A stretch of DNA of 64,000 bases from Nitrobacter hamburgensis X14. GTDB lineage: Bacteria > Pseudomonadota > Alphaproteobacteria > Rhizobiales > Xanthobacteraceae. The notes beneath the pieces are model-generated. The model saw only the letters and a list, made by a program, of their open reading frames with translations. It ran no database searches and was not told the DNA's origin. The stretch is taken from positions 372,001 to 436,000 of the forward strand of contig NC_007964.1 in the NCBI RefSeq assembly GCF_000013885.1, given 5' to 3'. The position numbers and the translations under genes are program-made. Positions 32,449 to 40,644 of this stretch are shown piece by piece; the stretch's first letter is position 1; each line of letters opens with the position of its first letter.

Positions 32449-32739
32449 TTATCGATGCTGAAAAGCTGGTCGTCGGACCTGAAAATACAGGTTGGGAAAC
32501 AGATCACGATAGCGGCTTAGCTTCCCACTATCGCACGCTACATTGAACCTCCGGCACACTGCGATAGCCAAAAGCGTCACATGTGACGCCGTCACAGGTA
32601 CGCCCGATTCCTCGAACACCCCCGTTACTTCCCCACTTCTGTAACGAAGAATTCCGGGTTTGCCCAAAATTGAGCCATGCCGGTTTGCGTGATGTGAAAA
32701 CTGGCAAGGGACGCTGAAAAGCCACGCCGGGTTTACCAA
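32449..32739 (-). CDS. Unrecognised short ORF
   Basis: A 96-codon frame with no family I can name. The part SGEVTGVFEESGVPVTASHV reads like folded protein, whereas the first 25 residues do not. No clear ribosome-binding site. A perfect 12-base palindrome GTCACATGTGAC lies within it at 32576-32587. It may be a fragment of a phage or plasmid gene, or not coding at all. The surrounding 32331-32930 contains nothing else I can support. Confidence 0.25.
   Translation of the reverse strand: MVNPAWLFSVPCQFSHHANRHGSILGKPGILRYRSGEVTGVFEESGVPVTASHVTLLAIAVCRRFNVACDSGKLSRYRDLFPNLYFQVRRPAFQHR
32576..32587. promoter_or_regulatory. Perfect 12-base palindrome
   Basis: GTCACATGTGAC is a perfect dyad followed two bases later by a half-copy GTCACAGGTAC. 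It has the shape of a dimeric repressor site. No adjacent regulator or promoter is clear. Confidence 0.25.
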
Positions 32740-32930
32740 TAGCCCGCGTGGCCGACTCCGCCCGACGCGGCAGGAACACCTATCGCCGCGAGGCGCCCGT
32801 GGGATTTACGAAAACGCCTTCTCCGCCTCAGCAGCCCCACTTTGGTTTAAATGAGGCCGGGTTGCTCATCCCTTATTCACATTGAACTTCCTACTTTGTG
32901 CGACAATCCGGAATGCCACAGGAGGAGGCT

Positions 32931-33191
32931 ATGAAGCTTAAACTTGCACTTGTCGGACTGGCGGCACTCTGCAGCCTCGCCGCGGCAGGAAGCGCATCGG
33001 CAATGCCGCTCGCCCCACCTTCTACCGCTTCAAATGTCGAGAACGTTGCCGTGGTCTGCGGCCCGAACGGTTGTGTTCGCACGGCACCTGTCTACCGACG
33101 ATACGGCTACGGCTATCGTGGCTACGGTGTCCGCCGCCATGGTTACGTGCATAGAGGTTACGGACACCACCGCGGTTATCGCCGCCGGTAG
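32931..33191 (+). CDS. Small exported Tyr/Arg/Gly-rich protein
   Basis: An 86-residue protein with a signal peptide (MKLKLALVGLAALCSLAAAG, cleavage after ASA near 25), a short spacer containing VAVVCGPNGCVRTAPVY with two Cys, and a tail of RYGYGYRGYGVRRHGY-type repeats. Proteins of this pattern are common in Bradyrhizobiaceae and have no known function. A strong GGAGGAGG lies two to three bases before the ATG. A terminator hairpin follows 20 bases after the stop. One of the few intact genes of the island. Confidence 0.7.
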   Translation: MKLKLALVGLAALCSLAAAGSASAMPLAPPSTASNVENVAVVCGPNGCVRTAPVYRRYGYGYRGYGVRRHGYVHRGYGHHRGYRRR

Positions 33192-33210
33192 AGATTTAGC
33201 GACAAGCGAA

Positions 33211-33234
33211 GCCCGCCGGGGTAAGCCGGCGGGC
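33211..33234. terminator. Bidirectional hairpin between the exported protein and cold-shock gene
   Basis: GCCCGCCGG (33211-33219) pairs with CCGGCGGGC (33226-33234). It lies between two convergent genes and can serve both, though no long U tract is present. Confidence 0.6.
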
Positions 33235-33241
33235 AGAAAGA

Positions 33242-33448
33242 TCAACCTACCCGGAGGTCTTCCGCCGATTCCTTGCCGCGGTTCGCGACGACCTCGTAGC
33301 TCACCTTGGCGCCCTCATTGAGCGAGCTAAGGCCAGCCCTCTCCACGGCCGAGATATGGACAAACACGTCCTTGCCGCCACTGTCGGGCTGAATAAATCC
33401 GAAACCCTTTGTCGCATTGAACCACTTCACTGTACCTGTCGCCACGTA
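33242..33448 (-). CDS. Cold-shock protein, CspA family
   Basis: A 68-residue cold-shock domain with both nucleic-acid-binding motifs: GTVKWFNATKGFGFIQP (RNP1 KGFGFI) and DVFVHISAVERAG (RNP2 VFVHI). The start is GTG 33448, fixed by GGAG six bases upstream; it gives the standard N terminus ATGTVKWFN. It binds single-stranded RNA or DNA as an RNA chaperone. A leader of about 150 bases lies upstream before an older terminator, which would suit cold-regulated translation. Apparently intact within the decayed island. Confidence 0.92.
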   Translation of the reverse strand, partial: YVATGTVKWFNATKGFGFIQPDSGGKDVFVHISAVERAGLSSLNEGAKVSYEVVANRGKESAEDLRVG

Positions 33449-33599
33449 GATCTCCATAACCATTCAAGGACGCAGACCACAAACCAGGCGATGACCGGCT
33501 GACCTGCGTTGGACGGCGGACCCGTCCGGTAACCATAACCCCAATTGATCGATCTGGTTCCCGGCGAAATAAGAGCCCGCCCCAGCCGAGGAATGCAAG

Positions 33600-33630
33600 A
33601 AAAACCCGCCGGTCCACGCCGGCCGGCGGG
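33600..33630 (-). terminator. Rho-independent terminator on the minus strand
   Basis: On the minus strand CCCGCCGG (33630-33623), a ten-base loop and CCGGCGGG (33612-33605) are followed directly by TTTTTC. This is a canonical terminator for transcription arriving from the Rha-like gene region upstream. Confidence 0.7.
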
Positions 33631-33871
33631 GCCTCCCAGGTCATGGCTCGCAAGCCGATGGACCGCGCTGGACGCCTTGCCCTGTCGCCCTCTTATGGTG
33701 TGAAGATGACCCCACATGACAATCATGAGCCGATGAAGGCCGGGCTATTCGTCGATGTCGGGTGCCGTTAGCAGAACACAGATCAGGCCGTTGAAGTCCT
33801 CAAAGGGGGGAGGTCTTCGCCAATTCCTGAAGCCGCATTCTGCACCTCTCGGATAAGATCCTCTGCGATGC

Positions 33872-34237
33872 TCATCGCGGCACTTCCGGCCCCCGCAGCA
33901 GGGCCCAGACCTGATCTTGGTTTCCTGATCCGCCCGCTGGTAGGCCAGCCAAACCGCCTCGTAGCTCCGCTGGCGTCCATTCATGGAACGGCCTGCTGCC
34001 GATTTCGTCCATTCGCTCGTGCTTCGGGAGGTTGAAGCACTCGCGGACCTGCCCTTTGGCGTCGAGATAGGTCGAACCAAATCTGGTTTCACCGCCGACG
34101 GGCTCAATTTTGAGCGCGTTAAGCATGGACCGTATGTCTCGCATGACATTGCGATGCGCCCTCCCGGTCAGCCCCGCGATTTCGAGGCTCGACAGAGTGA
34201 GCGCGTCGCCATGCGAGATAGTGGTTAGTGCTGTCAT
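33872..34237 (-). CDS. Rha-family phage regulatory protein (possibly altered C terminus)
   Basis: About 121 residues. The N-terminal half matches the Rha/pRha domain of temperate phages: LTLSSLEIAGLTGRAHRNVM, RDIRSML, then ETRFGSTYLDAKGQVRECFN and LPKHE. Rha proteins interfere with lytic growth in hosts lacking IHF, and act as prophage regulators. After LPKHE the expected C-terminal helix (RARIIDRWQELE type) is not seen, so the 3' part may be shifted or replaced. ATG 34237 is preferred because GGA lies nine bases upstream. First clear sign that this part of the island is phage-derived. Confidence 0.7.
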   Translation of the reverse strand: MTALTTISHGDALTLSSLEIAGLTGRAHRNVMRDIRSMLNALKIEPVGGETRFGSTYLDAKGQVRECFNLPKHERMDEIGSRPFHEWTPAELRGGLAGLPAGGSGNQDQVWALLRGPEVPR

Positions 34238-34263
34238 TCCGTTTTCCATTTTTCAACAGTCTC

Positions 34264-34330
34264 CATTGAGCACCCGGCCGGCCAAGCCCGAGCGCGTGCG
34301 GGTCCGCTTTCACGGAACCGGGGCTCAATG
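34264..34330. repeat. Imperfect long inverted repeat upstream of the Rha-like gene
   Basis: CATTGAGCACCCGG (34264-34277) pairs with CCGGGGCTCAATG (34318-34330) with one bulged base; a second inner stem CCCG/CGGG lies within the loop. In transcripts of the minus strand this would fold into a branched hairpin between the 34390 gene and the Rha-like gene. Terminator or leader structure. Confidence 0.45.
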
Positions 34331-34389
34331 TAGCTCCGATATCCGCGCTATCCCTTATTAGCCAAGGGAAATTCCGAAATTTCAGATCG

Positions 34390-34812
34390 TCAGGCGTTGG
34401 CCTGTTTCAGGTCGAGGAGATCGTGGACGATGCCGCGAGCGAGCCGCTCATCGGTGGTATTGCCGTCCATGAATCCAACTTCTTCGTCGCACCACATCAG
34501 CGCGCGGGCTTTGAGCCGCAGCCCGTCAAGGGTGGTAGCCTTCATATCGGCGATGCGATTAGCCAGATCACAGACCGACCTGAACATCCGCTCGCAATCC
34601 TCATTCGTCGCGCCAGTTGGGTTGTTGCGAAAGAACTCATCCGACGCAGCCCACGCGGCCTCGAACTCAGCGGCCAGCGCGGCGATCGGATCTGCGGCGA
34701 CCGGGACGCCGGCCACAACAGCCAAAGGCGTAACGATAGCGGCGCTGACAATGCCGGCGCCGACGAAAAAATTACGGCGGGATGTGATATTGGAATCGGT
34801 AGCTCGAGCCAG
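34390..34812 (-). CDS. Small exported protein with Tat-like signal, possible CTG start
   Basis: About 140 residues. The frame opens with ARATDSNITSRRNFFVGAGI, a twin-arginine-like signal with SRRNFF, followed by hydrophobic Ala/Val text and cleavage after VAA. The mature part ADPIAALAAEFEAAWAAS is helical. No ATG, GTG or TTG precedes the signal in frame. GGGAGG lies six to seven bases before a CTG at 34812, which I take as the likely start; the fallback TTG at 34725 would cut the signal off. The stop of the upstream gene is two bases away. Function unknown; related in signal and mature start to the gene at 34815-35221. Confidence 0.5.
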   Translation of the reverse strand: MARATDSNITSRRNFFVGAGIVSAAIVTPLAVVAGVPVAADPIAALAAEFEAAWAASDEFFRNNPTGATNEDCERMFRSVCDLANRIADMKATTLDGLRLKARALMWCDEEVGFMDGNTTDERLARGIVHDLLDLKQANA

Positions 34813-34814
34813 AT

Positions 34815-35221
34815 CTAGCCTCCCACCAAGAGAGGGGACGCAGCCAGCGTCCGCAGAAACTGGCCGGACGTATCAAGGGTACATTGCCTGTCGTATTCCA
34901 GAAGCCACGCTATAGCTGCAGCGAGTCCGGCCATCGTGGCCGGGGCCGTGGAAACAAACCGATCGGCCGCTACAGTTTCCGCATCATCCGCAGCGTCATA
35001 CCAATCTCTTTCAGACTGCGTGATTTCCCGGCCGCCCCGCTTAGCTGCGACTTCATCGTTGACCACACAGGCCGCGCCAAATCCTTGTAAGCCGCCTGAT
35101 GGCGCTCGATGATCGCGAATATCGGGTCGGCCTGTTGTGCCGCGGCTACGGACGGCATAACTGCCGCTGCGGTCGCAACAGCGAGAAATCTCCTGCGGGA
35201 TTTGACAGCAGTAACGTTCAT
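34815..35221 (-). pseudogene. Tat-signal small protein gene disrupted by a one-base frameshift
   Basis: ATG 35221 (SD GAAGAGGAA) opens MNVTAVKSRRRFLAVATAAA, a Tat-like signal, then QADPIFAIIERHQAAYKDL. Near 35075-35080 the good frame moves by one base: the continuation VVNDEVAAKRGGREITQSER and TMAGLAAAIAWLLEYDRQC lies in the next frame and ends at 34815. The two pieces together match a small uncharacterised family I know from phage-like regions of Bradyrhizobiaceae. Loss of one T in the run GATTTG would explain it. As read, translation stops at 34970. Confidence 0.6.
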
Positions 35222-35237
35222 TTCCTCTTCCCTCATC

Positions 35238-35534
35238 TCAGATAGACAGACGGGCAATCTCAGCGCGAGCGGCGCTGATCTTACGGGAAGCCTGCGCCCA
35301 GCTTTCGCTGTACGAGGCCAGTTCAATGGTACGGTTCAGGACGGCGATGCGCGCGGCCTTCTGCTCTACCGGGATCGTGGCGACCCTTGGAGGTGTCCTG
35401 CATTGAGGCTTCCAGATAGGCGGCTCCAGCGCCTGGAGCATCGCAAGCTCATGTGGGCGCACAGGCTCGCGGTTGAGCCGGGATCCCGTCTCGATCTCCT
35501 GAGCGCCTCGTCGCCGTAAGTTTTCATTCAGCAT
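35238..35534 (-). CDS. Unrecognised small protein
   Basis: About 98 residues from ATG 35534; the frame is open to 35657, and upstream starts are possible. The end is a helical segment, RIAVLNRTIELASYSESWAQ followed by a charged stretch with SRKISAARAEIARLS. No export signal. It lies 16 bases before the Tat-signal gene on the same strand and probably belongs to the same transcription unit. No family recognised. Confidence 0.35.
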   Translation of the reverse strand: MLNENLRRRGAQEIETGSRLNREPVRPHELAMLQALEPPIWKPQCRTPPRVATIPVEQKAARIAVLNRTIELASYSESWAQASRKISAARAEIARLSI

Positions 35535-35731
35535 AAAAATTAATGAATCAGCACAAGACTGAAGAAAGCGACGGCGGGGATCGGACACATGCATCATCGA
35601 TGGAGGCGACCGGACTTTACGTGTCGGCGTGGCGTTCTGCGAGGTGGTGGGACGCAAGAATTGATTAACCCTATTTTACGGTTTACCCGCCATGGTTGCA
35701 GATCTAGTGTCTCTTGGACTTCGGGGGAGTC

Positions 35732-38700
35732 ATGGACAAGATTCCCATAGATAGCCTCAAGGCGACGGAACAACTGGCTCCAGAGCACAATCACCCGCCG
35801 CCCACGCGCTATTTCCGCGCATTCAAACTCCGATCCGACCTTCTGCTCTCTTACTCGGTCATCGCTCTGGTCGCGGCGCTGGCCTTGCCTAGTGCTGCCT
35901 ATGCGCAATGTGTCCCCGCCGCACCGTCACCCGTCGCCCTCTCTACCGGGGCCTGCACTGACACGAATGTCACCCGCACCAGCACCGTGACTAATGTTCC
36001 CGCAGTCGACGTATCAGGCGGCATCTACACCGGCAGCAACATCACGCTGAATACAGCAACTAATTTCGTCACTGGCGCCACTGCCGCGGGCTCAGGGCAC
36101 ATCGATCTCTCACAGAGCCTTATTTCAACCACCGGCATCTACTCCTATGGCCTCCGAGCTACGGGCGGAGGGGCGGTCGCGGGGCAAGGTCTCGTCATCA
36201 ACACAACGGGGTATGGTTCAGCGGGTGTCATGGCCAACGCGAACTCATCGGTGACGTTGACCAATACCGATGTGTCGACCGTTGAGGGTAGATCCGTCGG
36301 CTTATGGGCCTTGGGAGGGGTAATTACCGGTACCGACCTCACGATCAGGACCGAAGGCGCCGATGGTGAGGCTCACGGAGCTGTAGCGGAAGCGGGGGGA
36401 GTGCTCGATCTCACCCGCGCCTCGATCACCACAACAGGAGCGCGGGCCGAGGGCGTTTACGCTTACACCGGTGGCCGCATCACCGGGACCGACCTTCACA
36501 TCGTCATCGAGGGCGACACGGCCGATGGCGCCATCGCCTATAATGATGGTGAGGTCCACCTGACCGGCGGCTCCATCCTGGTTAAGGGAACTTACTCTGC
36601 GGCCTTAATCGCTTCTGTGGGCTCCCGGTTGACGGCCACGAATGTCCAGATCGACGTTCGCGGCGACAACAGCAACGGCGCATTCGCCCAAGACCGGGGC
36701 ACGGTGACGCTGACGGGCGGCCGCATCACCACCTCCGGCGTGGGCGGGCACGGTCACCACCGCCGGCAACGACGCGGACGGTGCCAGAGCCGTGTTCCCC
36801 GGCGCCACCGTCACCCTCACCGGCGGAACCTTCACCACATCGGGGGCGCTCGCGAATGGCCTGAGCGCGCAGGATGGCGGCACGCTCACCGCCACGAATA
36901 CGGCCGTGGCGGTGACGGGAGCCGGCGCCGCCGCCATCCAGATCGTGGGCGGCACGGCGGCCGATCCGAGCGTGGTGACCGTCACCGGCGGCAGCCTGGC
37001 CTCCAGCCTGGGGCCCCTCATCCTGTCCGAGGGCGGCATCGGCACGATCTCCCTGAATGGGCCGATCGCGACCACCTCGGGGATCGTCGGGGGCCAGGCC
37101 GCCCTCGCCACGGTGACCGCGGGTTCCGGGGGTGTGACGCCCAGCAACCTCACCCTCAATTTGACCGGAGTGGGTCAGGTTGCCGGCGCCTTGCGGGTGA
37201 CGGGCACGGGTAACGTGGTCAACACCACCTTCAACGCGACCAACTGGACCGGCGATCTCATCGCCGACACCGGCAACACTCCGAATACCTCACTAATCGC
37301 CAGCCAGTGGACCGGTCAGGCGGCCAACGCGGCCGATATCGGCATTGACGGGTCCAGCGCCTGGACCATCACCGGCACGTCCAACGCCACCGGCACGATC
37401 ACCAATGCCGGGCTGATCCAGTTCGTGCCGCTGTCCAGCGGGTTCTCGACGCTGACCACGGGCAGCTATGTCGGCCAGGGCGGCCGGATCGCCTTCAACA
37501 CCTATCTCGGCGCCGACAACTCCCCCACGAATTTGTTGGTGATCAATGGCGGGACGGCGAGCGGCACGACCGCGCTGTCGGTCACTAATGCCGGCGGGTC
37601 CGGCGCACTGACCGTGGGCGACGGCATCCGCCTCGTGCAGGCGGTCAACGGCGGCGCTACCCAGCCGGGCGCGTTCGCTCTCGCCGGGCGCGTCGCCGCC
37701 GGCTCCTTTGAGTATCTCCTGTTCCGGGGCGGCAGCTCGGGCGCGCAGGACTGGTTCCTGCGCTCCACCCTGAACGCGATCCCGGATCCGCCCAGCCCGA
37801 CGCCACCGGCGCCAGAGCCGGTCATTCCGCTCTATCGACCGGAGGTTCCCCTCTACACCCCCATCCCGGCCATCGGCCGCGACATGGGCCTGGCAACCCT
37901 CGGCACGCTGCATGAGCGGGTGGGCGAGGAGATGAATATCCCGAACCAGACAGCTTCCGGGAAATTCGGGAACGGCACCTGGGCACGGCTCATTGGCGAG
38001 AGTGGCAACAGCAGTTGGTCCGGCACCGTCGATGCCCGCGCCCGCAACGCCAGTCTTGTTGGTATCCAGGCGGGCTTCGATATCTATCGAAGCCTGCACG
38101 ACAATGGCCATCGCGACCATGTCGGCCTCTATATCGCCGAGACCAGCTACCGCTCCTCCATCAGCGGCTTCGCATTGGGCCAGCAGAACTTGCAGGTCGG
38201 CCAACTGGCCCTGCAAGGGCCGGCGGCGGGCGGCTATTGGACCCATTTCGGCCCTTCGGGCTGGTACCTGGACGCGGTGGTCCAGGAGAACTGGTTCGAT
38301 GCGAGGGCGACGTCGCTCTACCAATCGGGGATGAGCACCAGCGGCACGGGCTTCACCGCCTCGCTGGAGGGGGGCTATCCGATCCGCCTGAGCCGGCATT
38401 GGCAGATCGAGCCGCAGGCGCAGATCATTTACCAGACCATGTCGGTGAACCGCAGCCGGGACGCTTTTTCGACGGTCGGGTGGGATGCAAATAACGCGGT
38501 GACCGGACGTTTCGGCGGGCGGCTGCAATACACGACCCAAGATGGGCAAACGCTGTGGCAGCCCTACCTCAAGGCCAACCTCTGGCACGGCTTCGGCGGC
38601 GTCGACCGGATCAGCTTCGGGGATTCGCCGGCGATCGAGAACCGGTTCGGCAACACCTCGCTGGAACTGGGCGCGGGGTTCACTGCCCGGATCACGCAGA

Positions 38701-38801
38701 CCACCAGCCTCTATGGCCATGTCGACCGTCGCTGGTCGGTGGACGGCGCCGAGCGATACGCTTCGGTCCAGGGCGTCGTCGGGGTCCGGTTCAACTGGTA
38801 G
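35732..38801 (+). pseudogene. Autotransporter (type Va) with frameshift in the passenger domain
   Basis: GGGGAG precedes ATG 35732. A long signal region with extended N part (to AAYAQC, about residue 61) leads into a pertactin-like passenger of repeated VxLTGGxIxTxG and GGxITGTDLxI units. The first frame is good to about 36750, then the reading continues in the next frame from about 36755 (TVTTAGNDADGARAVFPGAT) to the stop at 38801. A Pro-rich linker (DPPSPTPPAPEPVIPLYRPE) is followed by an autotransporter beta-barrel of about 300 residues ending VGVRFNW, a correct outer-membrane terminal signature. The shift probably comes from a small deletion between two repeat units. If repaired it would give a surface protein of about 1020 residues. 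Confidence 0.8.
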
Positions 38802-39061
38802 GTATCTCTCGATAGAGCGAGGTGTCCGACACCACCGAAAGCTATGCCGGCAAGAGTGTCGTGCGATATAGTTGGTGAGGGCCATGCACGCTATCAGAAG
38901 CTCGCCATGTCCTCGGTGGACGCTTCCGAATCGTAGAACGACCGCGTCTCCGATGCAGCGGCGCGCGACACCGCCATCCATGCGGTGACGGGACTTGCCC
39001 ATGTGCATGGTTCGGTTGCCGGCGCTGTCGGTGTGGATGGAGAGAGACGAAGCGGCGGCGG
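38802..39061. other. Non-coding stretch after the autotransporter
   Basis: No convincing gene or strong hairpin was found on either strand. Open frames on the minus strand continue into the antisense of the autotransporter and lack family resemblance. Confidence 0.4.
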
Positions 39062-39163
39062 CTAAAGTGCCACCTTCCAAACAAGGACACCGCAAAGGGC
39101 CGCCAAAATCAGTCCCCAACCGACAATATAGGCAAGCCGAATTGGCTTCGCGTTTCTCGACAT
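39062..39163 (-). CDS. Possible 33-residue membrane peptide
   Basis: ATG 39163 with GGGG five bases upstream encodes a short peptide: a basic head (MSRNAKPIRL) and one membrane helix (AYIVGWGLILAALCGVLVW). It lies just behind a terminator hairpin. The same frame extends upstream through that hairpin to a GTG near 39378 that has a strong GGGGAGGAG, so a longer product is possible. Resembles small toxic or stress membrane peptides in shape only. Confidence 0.3.
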   Translation of the reverse strand: MSRNAKPIRLAYIVGWGLILAALCGVLVWKVAL

Positions 39164-39180
39164 ATCCCCTTCGTGACAAG

Positions 39181-39211
39181 AAAAAGGCCCGACATCGTTA
39201 GATGTCGGGCC
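39181..39211 (-). terminator. Strong rho-independent terminator on the minus strand
   Basis: On the minus strand GGCCCGACATC (39211-39201), loop of four, GATGTCGGGCC (39196-39186), then TTTTTCTTG. Perfect 11-bp stem. No recognised gene lies directly upstream, so it is an orphan. Confidence 0.75.
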
Positions 39212-39344
39212 GGTCTGAGATTTCTGACTCATGTGGTGGCTTACGCTGATCACGCTATGCGGCAAAAGAACTCGCGCATCAGCGTCCTTAGCGCGGGCGA
39301 ACGGAAGCTGGCGAGAGATCGGTAACGAATGGCGGCAGAAATAG

Positions 39345-39364
39345 AAAACCCCGCCAGAGCGGGG
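39345..39364 (-). terminator. Second rho-independent terminator on the minus strand
   Basis: CCCCGC (39364-39359), loop, GCGGGG (39354-39349), then TTTTC on the minus strand. Short but GC-rich stem with U tract. Again no recognised gene ends here. Confidence 0.6.
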
Positions 39365-39451
39365 GTTAAGCTGTGCCTGGAACACTTCTCCTCCCCGCGC
39401 ATTATCTGAGCGGGACGGGTTGACCCCCAGCTCTTCCCCGAGCCCCAATTA

Positions 39452-39488
39452 GGCCTGCTGCGTCGTCTCCGTTTCAGCGGGCCTTTTT
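39452..39488 (+). terminator. Plus-strand terminator
   Basis: GGCCTGCTG (39452-39460) pairs with CAGCGGGCC (39475-39483) with one mismatch, followed by TTTTT. It reads on the plus strand, about 650 bases after the autotransporter. The interval 39365-39695 otherwise shows no supportable gene. Confidence 0.5.
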
Positions 39489-39695
39489 GGTGGGGCTCGT
39501 CGATCAGGCGCTTGGGAAGAAGAAATGACCGCAGTTTTTCCCCACGACCGGATATGGTAGAGACGATTTCAGCCCGCGCTATTGGATGCCTCCTTTGGTT
39601 CGGGTTAGGGCCTCGGGGACGCCGCAACCGTTCCCTTGGCCTGCTTATTTCAGGTAGCTGACGCGACTCCCGGAAAAAGAAGGCGCGATCTTCTC

Positions 39696-40349
39696 CTAAT
39701 AGGGAGGGAATTGAGCCGCTATCCGCGACCCGCTCGGGTCCACGATCTTGAAAGCGGCAATGGACCGATTGTGGATGCGCGTTTTCCCGTGGCCGCTGTT
39801 TGCATCGAAAACATGCCAGACCTTCCCGCGGATATGTCGCTTGAGCACGAACACATGCCCACGCCGCGCCGCGACCATACCGGGCGCTGGTGCCACTCGT
39901 GGAAACCGCAGCCAGTTCGCCGCCAGGTTCAGCTTCGGGATGATCTTGCCGAACAGGTAGAGCGACGCCCCGCAGCCGCAGTAGCGCGGCGACAGCCCGC
40001 TGGACGGCTACCGACCCACCCTCCCCGCTCCTTCGGCCATGACGCGGCGGAGGCCGGGAGGTGCGGATCTGACGGCATCCCGATGGGCGATGTGCAAACG
40101 GCCTGTTTTTCGACTATTCAATCGCGGTTTCAATGACTTGGGGTGATGCTCAAAGGATGGCTCAAAATTGAGCGCTCCTCCGCACGGTCGCATGACTGGA
40201 TCCGAGCAGCCGGCCAAACTTGCAGAATTGCGCAAATACGCAAACTGATCGTTCATGCTTGACTTGTGGTGATGGTGCCGTGGCCTCGCATCGGCATTCG
40301 ACGCGAACAGCGCAACGCAAAGCGCCGCCAGAAGGACGGTTGGTCGCAT
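39696..40349 (-). pseudogene. Exported hypothetical protein interrupted by an amber stop
   Basis: ATG 40349 opens a signal peptide (MRPTVLLAALCVALFASNAD, cleavage after ADA) and RPRHHHH; the frame hits TAG at 40008-40010 and then continues in the same frame to 39696 with PRYCGCGASLYLFGKIIPKL, NWLRFPRVAPAPGMVAARRG and HVFVLKRHIRGKVWHVFDAN. The second half is a conserved module I know from exported Bradyrhizobium/Rhodopseudomonas hypotheticals with an N-terminal His-rich start. The text between residues 60 and 115 is not conserved and may include further small shifts. Not functional as a whole. Confidence 0.6.
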
Positions 40350-40408
40350 AGCTTCTCCAATGATCTTTTGGATATGGTTAGGTAGCCGGGAGGCGTCCGG
40401 CTAAGGGG

Positions 40409-40451
40409 CTGCCGGTCTACCCGTTCCCCTCGGATTCTGTCGGACCGGCAG
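40409..40451. repeat. Inverted repeat CTGCCGGTC / GACCGGCAG
   Basis: CTGCCGGTC at 40409-40417 and GACCGGCAG at 40443-40451 form a perfect nine-base stem with a 25-base loop. Located upstream of the pseudogene's signal peptide and before the coiled-coil ORF end. Possible terminator or operator. Confidence 0.35.
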
Positions 40452-40497
40452 TCCCGATTTGCGTTTCAGAGCATCCGACTTGAGCGCGACCTTGCAG

Positions 40498-40611
40498 CTA
40501 TTGCGGCTGCTCTCGCAGCAGCGCCTTGATTTCGGAAATTCCGCCGACGACGTTATCGAGACGGACTTCGACGCGCGTCAGACGGTCGCCATAAAGCCTT
40601 GCCTCGGCCAC
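40498..40611 (-). CDS. Short coiled-coil peptide, probable phage fragment
   Basis: From GTG 40611 (AAGG upstream) a 37-residue frame reads MAEARLYGDRLTRVEVRLDN then VVGGISEIKALLREQPQ. The heptad-like spacing of Leu/Val/Ile resembles the short coiled-coil proteins next to phage packaging genes. Too short for a firm call. Confidence 0.3.
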   Translation of the reverse strand: MAEARLYGDRLTRVEVRLDNVVGGISEIKALLREQPQ

Positions 40612-40644
40612 CTGCCTTGTCGATCGGCGCCGAAGTTTGACCCC

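Noticed and set aside
33745..34149. Alternative 134-codon minus-strand frame overlapping the Rha-like gene
   Set aside because: It has no family resemblance, and the Rha domain is in the other frame. I keep open that its distal part could be a shifted Rha C terminus.
36000..37500. CRISPR-like array in the repeat-rich autotransporter region
   Set aside because: The repeats are imperfect, protein-level and without regular spacers.
37293..39179. A 628-codon minus-strand frame opposite the autotransporter barrel
   Set aside because: The barrel on the plus strand has clear structure and terminal signature; the antisense translation does not.
39250..39627. 125-codon minus-strand frame before the orphan terminators
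   Set aside because: Arg/Ser/Pro-rich composition, terminator hairpins inside it, and no family resemblance.
39540..39640. Possible tRNA gene suggested by GGTTCGGGTTAGG
   Set aside because: No matching acceptor, D and anticodon arms could be drawn around the T-loop-like text.
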